Positions 28,442 to 36,266 of a stretch of DNA of 64,000 nt are shown piece after piece; within the stretch, counting starts at the first letter, position 1; each line of letters begins with the position of its first letter. The notes beneath the pieces are model-generated. The model was not told the origin of the DNA. It was given only the letters and a program-made list of their open reading frames with translations, and searched no databases. The position numbers and the translations under genes are program-made. Source of the stretch: CAVVIG01 sp050249955 (GTDB taxonomy: Bacteria; Acidobacteriota; Vicinamibacteria; Vicinamibacterales; CAVVIG01); assembly GCA_050249955.1 (NCBI GenBank), contig JBFWPN010000001.1:372001-436000 (forward strand), in the 5' to 3' direction.

Positions 28442-28458
28442 TGTCCAGAGACTGGACA
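28442..28458. promoter_or_regulatory. Perfect 7-bp inverted repeat upstream of the cold-shock gene
   Basis: TGTCCAG-AGA-CTGGACA lies 43-59 nt upstream of the cold-shock ATG. A TATTGT -10-like hexamer (minus strand, 28470-28465) sits next to it, so the repeat would be at the transcription start. It could be an operator or a small RNA hairpin at the 5' end of the leader. Confidence 0.4.
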
Positions 28459-28641
28459 GAACTCACAATACCACGGGCTGCCGAATATCCGGCGGCCGTT
28501 GCTAAGCTCTGCCACACATCCCAGGACGGACTCCTCGCCCGTCCTTATGACGCTCGAGTCGACAATTCGGCCCCCGCGCGGCGCGCTCCCGGGCTCGAAC
28601 CGGTGGCGGTCTTGCACGCTCCTGCTCCGGGAGGAACAGGA

Positions 28642-29220
28642 ATGTCGGGAATCCGGAGTGTCGTGCTCGGGTCGTACCTGCTGTCGGCGGGCATGGCCGC
28701 AACCTCGATCGGGCTCACCGCACAGGGGGTGAACCCGCCGGTCCGGTTCACGGCCGTGGCGCAGGACCTGGACCGCGGCCTGTCGACGCCCATCCGCATC
28801 GCCGTCACGCGGTGGTCGAGTGAGGCGGTCGAGAAGAACCTGGTGAACGTCCTGATGACGAAGGGCGCGGACCAACTGCTCGAGGCCCTGCGGTCGGCGC
28901 CGACCGTGGGTACCATCGGCACCACGACCAGCCTCGCCTGGGATCTCCACTTCGCGCGCCAGACCCGCGATGAAGACGGCGGCACACGCATCGTGCTCGG
29001 CACGGACCGTCCCATCGCGTTCTCCGAGCAGTGGGCCGGATCGCGGACGCTGGACTACCCGTTCACGGTCATCGAGCTGCACCTCGATGACGACGGAACC
29101 GGTGAGGGCACCTTGTCGTTCGCCACCAGGGTGATTCCCCACCCCTCGAGCCACTCCGTGGTCCTGGAGAACTGGGGGACGCAGCGGGTGCGGCTCACGC
29201 AGGTGCGGCCCGAGCGCTAG
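28642..29220 (+). CDS. Secreted hypothetical protein
   Basis: I recognise no named domain. The 192-aa protein has a signal peptide (residues 1-28, ending LTAQG), then a compact mixed alpha/beta sequence: FTAVAQDLDRG, a helical LVNVLMTKGADQLLEAL, and a beta-rich C-terminal half with HLDDDGTGEGTLSFATRVI. The ATG is supported by GGGAGG about 9 nt upstream. Its TAG stop overlaps the DinB stop on the other strand in the palindrome CTAG. Confidence 0.7.
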   Translation: MSGIRSVVLGSYLLSAGMAATSIGLTAQGVNPPVRFTAVAQDLDRGLSTPIRIAVTRWSSEAVEKNLVNVLMTKGADQLLEALRSAPTVGTIGTTTSLAWDLHFARQTRDEDGGTRIVLGTDRPIAFSEQWAGSRTLDYPFTVIELHLDDDGTGEGTLSFATRVIPHPSSHSVVLENWGTQRVRLTQVRPER

Positions 29221-29726
29221 GCGCCCGCCGCCCGCCGTTCACGGAAGTAGACGATCAGGTCGACCCCCTTCGCCGGCGCCGCCCCCAGCTGGCGCAGCAT
29301 GGTCTGCACCTGGCCGCGGTGGTAGGTGCCGTGGTTCACCACGTGGATGAACATCTCCCAGAAGGCGGAGGTGTGTGCGCGGCCGTCGAGTGCCCGGTAT
29401 TCCAGCTCCTGCCGCACCCCGTCGTCGTCCAGGGAAGCGAGGAACGCCCGAATCTTCAGCTCCTGCGCAGCCCACCGTTCCCGAAGCGTGGTCACATCCG
29501 GGAAGTCGTTTGGGTCGAACATGGCCGCCGGCACCTCCCGGTTCCATCGCAGGTACCAGTTCCACTCAGCGGAGCAGAGGTGCACGAGTGTGTCGCGCAC
29601 GGAGGGGAACGAACTCCCGAGGTCGCGGGTGAACTGCTCCGGGCTGAGCGCTCCAACCGCCTCGAGCACGCGCGTCCGTGCCCAGTAGTGGAAGTCGAGC
29701 ATCATCGTCAGGTCGGCGTGGGTCAT
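29217..29726 (-). CDS. DinB family protein (four-helix metal-binding)
   Basis: DinB/YfiT-type proteins are four-helix bundles with a three-His metal site; several are thiol-dependent transferases or damage-inducible proteins. The 169-aa protein has the family's spaced histidines (VHLCSAEWNW, then HVVNHGTYHRGQ, about residues 48 and 129-137) and the usual length. TAATAT ends 7 nt before the ATG with no ribosome-binding site, so the mRNA is probably leaderless. Substrate unknown. Confidence 0.9.
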   Translation of the reverse strand: MTHADLTMMLDFHYWARTRVLEAVGALSPEQFTRDLGSSFPSVRDTLVHLCSAEWNWYLRWNREVPAAMFDPNDFPDVTTLRERWAAQELKIRAFLASLDDDGVRQELEYRALDGRAHTSAFWEMFIHVVNHGTYHRGQVQTMLRQLGAAPAKGVDLIVYFRERRAAGA

Positions 29727-29739
29727 GGAACGGATATTA
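29727..29739 (-). promoter_or_regulatory. -10 element of a leaderless promoter for dinB-like gene
   Basis: On the minus strand TAATAT (29739-29734) is followed by CCGTTCC and the ATG. No Shine-Dalgarno is present. Confidence 0.55.
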
Positions 29740-29765
29740 CGGCGAGCGGCGGGAGAGCGGAACGA

Positions 29766-29804
29766 CGAAGGGCCGCGGGGGGAGCCGATCCCCGCGGCCC
29801 TTCG
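29766..29804. terminator. Strong 15-bp GC-rich hairpin, terminator-like
   Basis: CGAAGGGCCGCGGGG (29766-29780) pairs perfectly with CCCCGCGGCCCTTCG (29790-29804) around a 9-nt loop. It lies 64 nt past the stop of the degP gene on the minus strand and upstream of the DinB promoter. It probably ends the degP transcript, although only a weak T-rich stretch follows. Confidence 0.65.
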
Positions 29805-29868
29805 CTGGTCGGCACCACCTGCTACCGTGGGCCGACGTTCGACTGACGGACGGACTGGCAGCCCAGGC

Positions 29869-31392
29869 TCAACGCGGGCTGACGGTGACGAACACGTCGC
29901 GGCCTTCGTCGCCGGCGGCGCGGCGGATCAGCAGCAGCGTGGGCCGGTCCGACGCCGCGCGCACGGCTGACCGGAGATCGTCCACCGACTGGACGGGCCG
30001 CCGGTTCACCTCGAGGATGATGTCGCCGGCCTGGATGCCGGCATCGGCCGCGCGGCCTTCGGGGTCGACATCCTGCACCACCACACCGCGGGCATCCTTG
30101 CCAAGGCCGGCCCGGGTGGCCACCTCCGGCGAGAGGGGCGCAACCGCCACGCCGAGTGCCGCCTTGTCATCCGCAGCTCCGCCCTGCCGCGACGCTGCGT
30201 CGCGCGACACCTGCGCCTCGTCCAGCTTCACGCTCAGCGTCTTCTCGGCGGAGTCGCGCACCACGACCACCGAGGCACTCGAACCCGGGGTTGCCTCGGC
30301 CACGCGGTTACGCAGCGTGTTGAAGTCGTGGATGGCCTGGCCGTTGAACGACCTGATCACGTCGCCACGCTTCACGCCGGCCTTCTCTGCCGCGCTGCCA
30401 GGCGAGACGGACGACACGATGGCCCCGCCAACCTCCTTCAGGCCCAGGCTCTCGGCCATCTCTGACGTGACCGGCTGCACGGTGACCCCCAGCTGGGACC
30501 GGCGCACGCGCCCGTTCGTCTTCAGCTGGTCCATGACGTTGCGGGCCATGTTGGCCGGGATGGCAAAGCCGATCCCGATGTTGCCGTCACCCGGCGAGAC
30601 GATCTGCGAGTTGATGCCGATCAGCTCGCCCTTCGTGCTCACCAGTGCACCGCCCGAGTTGCCGTGGTTGATCGGCGCGTCGGTCTGCAGGAAGTCCTCG
30701 TAGCTGCCGTCGCCGGTGCCGGTCGAGCGCCCTTTCGCGCTGATGATGCCCATGGTGACGGTCTGGCCGATGCCGAGCGGATTGCCCACGGCGAGCACGA
30801 CGTCGCCCACCTGCACCGCGTCGGAGTTGCCCAGTGGCAGTGTCGGCAGCCCGGACTGGTCGATCTTCAGCACCGCGAGGTCGCTCGGCTTGTCGGCCCC
30901 CACGAGGCTGGCCTTGAACGATCGGCCGTCGTTGAACTCGACGCGGATGTCCTCGGCCGAGTCGATCACGTGATTGTTGGTCAGGATGTAGCCGTCAGTC
31001 GTGACAACCACGCCCGAACCGAGCCCCCGCTGCTTCGGGCTGCGCGGCATCTGGCGCCCCTGGCCGAACCGGTCGCCGAAGAAACGACGGAGCATGTCTT
31101 CATCGCCGGGACCGAACTGGGTGGGCGAGACACGCGCGCGCCCCTCGACGCGCACGGTGACCACGGCCGGAGCGACCGCCTTCACGATGTCGGCATAGGA
31201 GTCGCGGCCGCCCGCAACGGCAGCCCCGCGCGAGACAGGTGCGGACTGCTGGGCTTCAGCAGCCGGGGTGCCGGCGGCAGGTTCGGCGGCTGTGCCCTGC
31301 CAGGTGGCGCCGGCCACGAGGAGCGCCGCAGCCCCCAGTGCCACGGCACCCCTGACCGTCCGCTGCTTCAGGTTGATGGGGGTGATGTCCAT
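29869..31392 (-). CDS. degP: Do-family periplasmic serine endoprotease, DegP/MucD-like
   Basis: This is a 507-aa periplasmic protease-chaperone. It has an N-terminal signal sequence (about residues 15-36), a trypsin-like domain with His in LTNNHVID, Asp in DLAVLKID and Ser in GNSGGAL, then two PDZ domains (about 290-385, GSAAEKAGVKRGDVIRSFNG, and 415-505, AADAGIQAGDIILEVNR). Two PDZ domains place it in the DegP/MucD group, unlike the single-PDZ protein at 8433-9626. The ATG has an AAGGAG ribosome-binding site. A strong hairpin follows the gene. Confidence 0.95.
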   Translation of the reverse strand: MDITPINLKQRTVRGAVALGAAALLVAGATWQGTAAEPAAGTPAAEAQQSAPVSRGAAVAGGRDSYADIVKAVAPAVVTVRVEGRARVSPTQFGPGDEDMLRRFFGDRFGQGRQMPRSPKQRGLGSGVVVTTDGYILTNNHVIDSAEDIRVEFNDGRSFKASLVGADKPSDLAVLKIDQSGLPTLPLGNSDAVQVGDVVLAVGNPLGIGQTVTMGIISAKGRSTGTGDGSYEDFLQTDAPINHGNSGGALVSTKGELIGINSQIVSPGDGNIGIGFAIPANMARNVMDQLKTNGRVRRSQLGVTVQPVTSEMAESLGLKEVGGAIVSSVSPGSAAEKAGVKRGDVIRSFNGQAIHDFNTLRNRVAEATPGSSASVVVVRDSAEKTLSVKLDEAQVSRDAASRQGGAADDKAALGVAVAPLSPEVATRAGLGKDARGVVVQDVDPEGRAADAGIQAGDIILEVNRRPVQSVDDLRSAVRAASDRPTLLLIRRAAGDEGRDVFVTVSPR

Positions 31393-31513
31393 GGTCTCCT
31401 TTGTCCTCTCTGGAATAGGCGGACCGTGTGTCCGCGCACATTCGATTAGACGGGAGCCCCCCTTTCACGGCCGTTGCCGCTGCATTACATCGGTGAAAGG
31501 AACGACCCTCCCC

Positions 31514-33118
31514 CTACGACGGCCGTGGCAGGCGCGTGGTGTGGAATGGCTGGAGCGTGTCGAGCGCCTCCATCCGGTCGTGCCCGACGTCCCACTTGAA
31601 GAGCCGCAGCTCGATCGCGTCAGGCGTGAAGTCCGCAATGGTGAAGCCGTGCTGCTCGATCGGCGCGAGCGGTTCCTGGAGATCCACCACGCTCGACGGC
31701 GTGGCGCCAATGCCGCGACGCGCCGACGGCCACCCGCCAGGACGCGTGCCCACGGGACCGGAGAGGATGGTGGTAATCGGGTTCGACGAGAAGTCCTGCC
31801 GGCCGCTGCGCAGCATTCGGCCCACCGCCAGGGCATGCAGGTCGCCGCTCACCACCAGCGGCTGCCGCGCGCGGTTCGCCGCCAGCGCCGTCATCAGGCG
31901 ATCGTGCTGGGCGAGCCAGCCGGGCTGCCAGTACGGCTTCTCGATGCTCGTGGTGAGGCGCCCCTCCTGGCTGAGGATGTCGGGGTACCACTCGCCCCAC
32001 TTCCCTGCGCTCCACCCGGGGGGCGACGAGGGCGCGTGCACCAGGTGCGCGGTGTCGGTCGACGCCGTGCGATCGCGCAGCCAGCGCTCCGCCTCGGGGT
32101 CGAGGAACACGCCGGTGCTTCCGGCGAGCGTCATGGTCCGCCGCACGTCGTACAGCAGGACCTCCACCAGCCGACCGATGCGCAGCGTGCCGAAGCTCTC
32201 GGAGAGGCCGCGGTCTCGATCCTCCGATGCCGACCACGGGAGTCCGGCCGGCCTGCTGGCGTGCGGCAGGAACTCCGGGTAGTACAGCTTCTGCGTCGCC
32301 CGCGCGAGGCGCAGCATGAAGGTCGACGGCGGGAACGTGACCAGCTGGTCGGTGCCTTCGTCGTTCTCGAAGTAGTCGTGATCGTCCTGGAGGAAGAACA
32401 CCGGGGTGGAACGGAAGTCGGTGCCGTACACCGGCACGATCTGCGGCCCCGCGGCACGCTTCAGGACGGTTTCGTTCGTCGTGCCGAAGACCAGCGCGGA
32501 CCGCTGGAAGGTCCCGGCCAGCTCACGCGCCTGAGCCGAGGCGCCCATGCCGGGGCCGCCTGTGGGCGACAGCTGGTCCCAGTAGACGTGGTCGCCGTTG
32601 GCCACCACGGCGTCGGGCCCGAACGAGAGCGCGCGTCGCAGCATCCGGCTGCGCGTGGCCCCTGGCAGGAACTGCAGCGCCTCGTGCCCGCCCGCGCAGG
32701 TGAAGAACAGGATCCGGAACCGCTCGGGCGTCGCATCCGCGCCGGGGAACGTACGGATCTCCCACGGCTCGCAGAGGGGACGACCGTCGGCATCGCGCAG
32801 GTCGAGCCGGTGCGTCGCGCCGGGCGCGAGCCCTTCCGCCCTGAACTGCCAGAACTCGCCCGCGGTGTCGTTCACCTGGCCGCGGAACGCCCGCGCACCC
32901 ACGCGCAGGCTCGGCGCCCCGCGCAGCGCGCGCGAGAACGAGGCCTTCAACAGAATGTCGGTCTCGCTGACGGTGGGCAGCAGGTGACGCACCTGGCCGG
33001 CGTCCCAGGCGCCCTGCACGGCCGGCACGCCGGTCGACGCGAAGAGTTCGGCCGACGCGCGGCCCAGGATGGTCGCACCGAGGGTTCCGAGCAGGAAACG
33101 ACGACGGTCGAGTGTCAT
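31514..33118 (-). CDS. PhoD-like alkaline phosphatase/phosphodiesterase (Tat-exported)
   Basis: PhoD-family enzymes are secreted metallophosphoesterases. The 534-aa protein begins with a twin-arginine-type signal (RRRFLLGTLGA, residues 5-15). The metallophosphatase domain shows the metal-ligand motifs FTCAGGHEALQF, VANGDHVYWDQ, the DDHDYFEND segment, and VSGDLHALAVG. The gene lies 32 nt after the histidine kinase gene, so it may belong to the same operon. Its local two-component system could then respond to phosphate or envelope conditions, which is inference. Confidence 0.87.
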   Translation of the reverse strand: MTLDRRRFLLGTLGATILGRASAELFASTGVPAVQGAWDAGQVRHLLPTVSETDILLKASFSRALRGAPSLRVGARAFRGQVNDTAGEFWQFRAEGLAPGATHRLDLRDADGRPLCEPWEIRTFPGADATPERFRILFFTCAGGHEALQFLPGATRSRMLRRALSFGPDAVVANGDHVYWDQLSPTGGPGMGASAQARELAGTFQRSALVFGTTNETVLKRAAGPQIVPVYGTDFRSTPVFFLQDDHDYFENDEGTDQLVTFPPSTFMLRLARATQKLYYPEFLPHASRPAGLPWSASEDRDRGLSESFGTLRIGRLVEVLLYDVRRTMTLAGSTGVFLDPEAERWLRDRTASTDTAHLVHAPSSPPGWSAGKWGEWYPDILSQEGRLTTSIEKPYWQPGWLAQHDRLMTALAANRARQPLVVSGDLHALAVGRMLRSGRQDFSSNPITTILSGPVGTRPGGWPSARRGIGATPSSVVDLQEPLAPIEQHGFTIADFTPDAIELRLFKWDVGHDRMEALDTLQPFHTTRLPRPS

Positions 33119-33150
33119 GTCGGCCTCACCAGGGCAGTTGCCCCTTCATC

Positions 33151-34482
33151 TTACGGGGCCATCGGCAACCACACCGTGAATGTTGCACCCGCACCGGGCT
33201 CGCTCGCCGCCGCCACGCTGCCGCCGTGCGCCTCCACGATGGCCTTCACCAGGCTCAGCCCCAGCCCGAGCCCGCGCGCCGTCCGGCTGCGATCGCCACG
33301 GAACAGCCGTTCCCAGATGCGCTCCAGTTCGGCATCGGGGATGCCCACGCCGGTGTCGCGCACGCGGAGGAGGGCCCTTTCCTTGTCGACCTCCACCTCC
33401 ACCTGCACGCGCCCGCCCTCTGGCGTGTACTTCAGGGCATTGTCGATGAGGTTCGCCGCCACCTGCTCCACCCGCACGCGGTCTGCCAGCACCACGGCCA
33501 CTCGCCAGGTGCCGGTCTCCAGCGTGATGTCCTTTGCGTCCGCGACATCCCGGTAGAGGTCGAGCGCCCGGTCAACCGCCTCACGCAGGTCGAAGGGCTC
33601 CTTCCGCAGCGGCATCGCGCCGCTCTCGGCTTCGGAGATGTCCATCAGCGTGTTGAGCATCACGAGCACGCGGTCCGCCTCTTCCACCGAGTCGGCCAGC
33701 GCCTCCCGGTATCGCTCCACGTCCGGCTCGCCGGCCAGCGCCAGCTCCGCCGATCCGCGCAGCCGTGTCAGCGGCGTCCGCAGGTCGTGCGACACGTTGT
33801 CGAGCGCCCCGCGCATCCCGCGCACCAGCCCCTCGATCCGATCGAGCATCTGGTTGAACAGCACCGTCAGCTCGCTGATCGCGTCATCGTCGCGGCCCGC
33901 CGGCACCCGCTCGTCGGTGCGGCCGGTGGCGATGATGCGGCGGACCGCCGCCGACAGCCGCCGGATGGGCCGCACGGCCGACTGGGTGGCAATCCATCCT
34001 CCCGTCAGGGCAATCACGAAGATCGCCAGGGTGACGAAGCCGAGCATCGTGCGGAGCCGAGCCAGGATGTCGCGCCGTGCCTCGGTGCTCTTGCCCACCT
34101 GCACGATCGAGCCGTCACGCAGCTGCAGTGTCGCCACTTCCATCGTGGCCACGTCCCACCCCTCGGCATTGCTCAGCAGCACCGATTCCGAGAAACCATC
34201 CAGCACCCGGACGAAGATGCGCTCGCCCGACGTCCGCTGCTCCACCTCCACCGTGGAGGCAAGCGCACGGATGCCCCCGCGGGCGTACACCGTGGCGTAC
34301 TCGCCGAGGCGCGCCTGGATGATCTGGTGATCGCGCTGCGCGAGCGCCGTGGACGTCAGCAGGTAGGTGATGAGGACGACGGTGACGGAACTGGAGACGA
34401 ACAGCGTCGCGTACCAGACGGCGAGGCGGAGTCCGAAGGGCCCCGAGAGCGTCTCGCCGGCCGCGGCGTCACCGGATGACAT
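33151..34482 (-). CDS. Sensor histidine kinase
   Basis: This is a 443-aa membrane kinase of the OmpR-partner type. Layout: first transmembrane helix (about residues 20-45), periplasmic sensor region (about 46-150), second helix (about 150-168), HAMP domain (about 170-222), dimerisation domain with SHDLRTPLTRLRG carrying the phospho-His (about residue 233), and the ATPase domain with NLIDNALKYTP, VRDTGVGIPD and GLGLGLSLVKAI. The start overlaps the response regulator stop by 14 nt, so the pair is coupled. Confidence 0.95.
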   Translation of the reverse strand: MSSGDAAAGETLSGPFGLRLAVWYATLFVSSSVTVVLITYLLTSTALAQRDHQIIQARLGEYATVYARGGIRALASTVEVEQRTSGERIFVRVLDGFSESVLLSNAEGWDVATMEVATLQLRDGSIVQVGKSTEARRDILARLRTMLGFVTLAIFVIALTGGWIATQSAVRPIRRLSAAVRRIIATGRTDERVPAGRDDDAISELTVLFNQMLDRIEGLVRGMRGALDNVSHDLRTPLTRLRGSAELALAGEPDVERYREALADSVEEADRVLVMLNTLMDISEAESGAMPLRKEPFDLREAVDRALDLYRDVADAKDITLETGTWRVAVVLADRVRVEQVAANLIDNALKYTPEGGRVQVEVEVDKERALLRVRDTGVGIPDAELERIWERLFRGDRSRTARGLGLGLSLVKAIVEAHGGSVAAASEPGAGATFTVWLPMAP

Positions 34483-35137
34483 AGCCCACGCCCCGCACGG
34501 TCTGGAGCAGCCGCGTGCCGAACGGCCGGTCGATCTTGTCGCGCAGGCGGCTCACCAGCACGTCGACGATGTTGGTCTGGGGGTCGAAGTTGTACTCCCA
34601 CACGTGCGACAGGATCATGGTCTTCGACACGACCGTACCAGCGTGCCGCATCAGGTACTCGAGCAGCGCGAACTCGCGAGGGCGCAGCTCGATGGTCACC
34701 CCGGCGCGGGTGACACGGCGCGACAGCAGGTCCATCGAGAGGTCGGCCACCGTGAGCGTGGTGGGCTCCGGTGCGCGGGTGGCCCGCCGGACGAGCGCCT
34801 GCACACGCGCGAGCAGCTCGGCGAAGGCGAACGGCTTGGTCAGGTAGTCGTCGCCGCCCGCCTGCAACCCTTTCACGCGGTCGTCCACCGACCGACGCGC
34901 GCTGAGGATCAGCACCGGTGTCGTACGTCCCGCCTTGCGCAGCGCGTCGATCAGGCTGAGGCCGTCACGACCGGGCAGCATGAGGTCGACGACGGCGACG
35001 TCGGGGTTCTGGATGAGCGCCGCATCGAGCCCGTCGTTGCCGTTCGACGCGATGTCGACGGCCCACCCGGCCTCTCGCAGCCCACGCGCAATGAACTCCG
35101 CAATCGCCGCGTCGTCCTCGATGATCAGGGCGTGCAT
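34469..35137 (-). CDS. OmpR/PhoB-family response regulator
   Basis: The 222-aa protein has a receiver domain (residues 1-115) with the acidic pocket EDD (7-9), phospho-acceptor Asp51 (VVDLMLPG) and Lys in LTKPF, followed by an OmpR-type winged-helix DNA-binding domain (about 125-222, RPREFALLEYLMRH and a C-terminal VRGVGYVIR). It overlaps the histidine kinase gene. A GGGAGG site precedes the ATG. It starts 21 nt after the ene-reductase gene and may share its transcript. Confidence 0.96.
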   Translation of the reverse strand: MHALIIEDDAAIAEFIARGLREAGWAVDIASNGNDGLDAALIQNPDVAVVDLMLPGRDGLSLIDALRKAGRTTPVLILSARRSVDDRVKGLQAGGDDYLTKPFAFAELLARVQALVRRATRAPEPTTLTVADLSMDLLSRRVTRAGVTIELRPREFALLEYLMRHAGTVVSKTMILSHVWEYNFDPQTNIVDVLVSRLRDKIDRPFGTRLLQTVRGVGYVIR

Positions 35138-35158
35138 GCGGGGCGTCCTCCCGTGGCG

Positions 35159-36241
35159 CTAGCGTCCCGTGGAGCCGGCCGGGGCGGCGCGGAGGTACTG
35201 GGACGGCCATTCCACCTGGTGCCCGAGCTCACGGGCCGCGCGCAGGGGCCAGTACGGATCGCGCAGCAGTTCACGAGCCAGCAACACCAGGTCGGCCTGT
35301 CCGCCGCGGATGATGGCGTCGGCCTCCTCGGGCCGCGTGATGAGGCCCACCGCCCCGGTGGCGATCGCCGCGTCACGCTTGATGCGTTCGGCAAACGGCA
35401 CCTGGTAGCCAGGCCCGATCGGAATCTTCGCGTGCGCCACGTTCCCGCCTGACGAGCAGTCGACCACGTCCACCCCGAGCGCGCCCAGGCGCCGCGCCAG
35501 TTCGACCGACTGCTCGATGTCCCACCCGCCCTCGGTCCAGTCGGTGGACGAGATGCGGACGAACAGCGGCAGCGCCGCCGGCCACACCTGACGCACGGCG
35601 GTCACCACCTCGAGGCAGAAGCGGATGCGGTTCTCGAACGACCCGCCGTAGGCATCGGTGCGGGTGTTGCTGACTGGCGAGAGGAACTCGTGAATCAGGT
35701 AGCCGTGCGCCGCGTGCACCTCGACCACGTCGAAGCCGACGCGGCGGGCGCGGGAGGCCGCGCGGGCGAAGGCGTCCACCACCCGTGCAATGTCCTCGGC
35801 CGTCATGGCCCGCGGGGTGGGATAGGTGTCGGAGAACCGGTCGTCGGTGGGCCCGATGGGCTCCCAGCCACCCTCGGCGCCGGGAACGGCGCCGGTGCCG
35901 TCCCAGGGCCGCTTCGTGCTGGCCTTGCGGCCCGCATGCGCGAGCTGGATGCCGAAGGCCGCCCCCTCGCCCTTCACGAACCGCACGATCCGCTCGAACG
36001 CGGTCGCCTGCACGTCGTCCCAGATGCCGAGGTCATCGGGACTGATACGGCCTTCCGGCGCCACCGCCGCCGCCTCGGTGAACACGAGCCCCGCGCCGCC
36101 GACGGCACGGCTGGCCAGGTGCACGAAATGCCAGTCGTTCACGAACCCCTCGTTCGAGGAGTACTGGCACATGGGCGAGACGGCGATGCGGTTGCGGAGC
36201 GTCAGCCCGCGCAGTGTCAGCGGATCGAAGAGATGCGGCAT
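35159..36241 (-). CDS. Old-yellow-enzyme family NADH:flavin oxidoreductase (YqjM/NamA-like)
   Basis: These FMN enzymes reduce activated C=C bonds with NAD(P)H. The 360-aa TIM-barrel protein opens LFDPLTLRGLTLRNRIAVSP with the YqjM-type MCQYSS. Other signatures are IQLAHAGRKAS, the catalytic HAAHGYLIHEFLSP region, and NTRTDAYGGSFENRIRF. The ATG is backed by TAGAAT ending 6 nt upstream with no ribosome-binding site. It is the first gene of a minus-strand run with the two-component pair and the PhoD-like phosphatase. Confidence 0.95.
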   Translation of the reverse strand: MPHLFDPLTLRGLTLRNRIAVSPMCQYSSNEGFVNDWHFVHLASRAVGGAGLVFTEAAAVAPEGRISPDDLGIWDDVQATAFERIVRFVKGEGAAFGIQLAHAGRKASTKRPWDGTGAVPGAEGGWEPIGPTDDRFSDTYPTPRAMTAEDIARVVDAFARAASRARRVGFDVVEVHAAHGYLIHEFLSPVSNTRTDAYGGSFENRIRFCLEVVTAVRQVWPAALPLFVRISSTDWTEGGWDIEQSVELARRLGALGVDVVDCSSGGNVAHAKIPIGPGYQVPFAERIKRDAAIATGAVGLITRPEEADAIIRGGQADLVLLARELLRDPYWPLRAARELGHQVEWPSQYLRAAPAGSTGR

Positions 36242-36253
36242 CCCGCCATTCTA
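36242..36253 (-). promoter_or_regulatory. -10 element of a leaderless promoter for the ene-reductase gene
   Basis: On the minus strand TAGAAT (36253-36248) is followed by GGCGGG and then the ATG. The GGCGGG is too close to act as a ribosome-binding site. This promoter could drive the four-gene run down to 31514. Confidence 0.6.
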
Positions 36254-36266
36254 GCGACTGGCGGGA

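Noticed and set aside
28580..28645. tRNA-like T-arm sequence (GGTTCGAGCC on the minus strand).
   Set aside because: Only four T-stem pairs form, no matching acceptor stem exists at the right distance, and no anticodon arm is found.
31268..33556. Plus-strand open frame of over 700 codons opposite degP and the PhoD-like phosphatase.
   Set aside because: It is antisense to two genes with clear motifs; its translation is Arg/Pro-rich and shows no domain.
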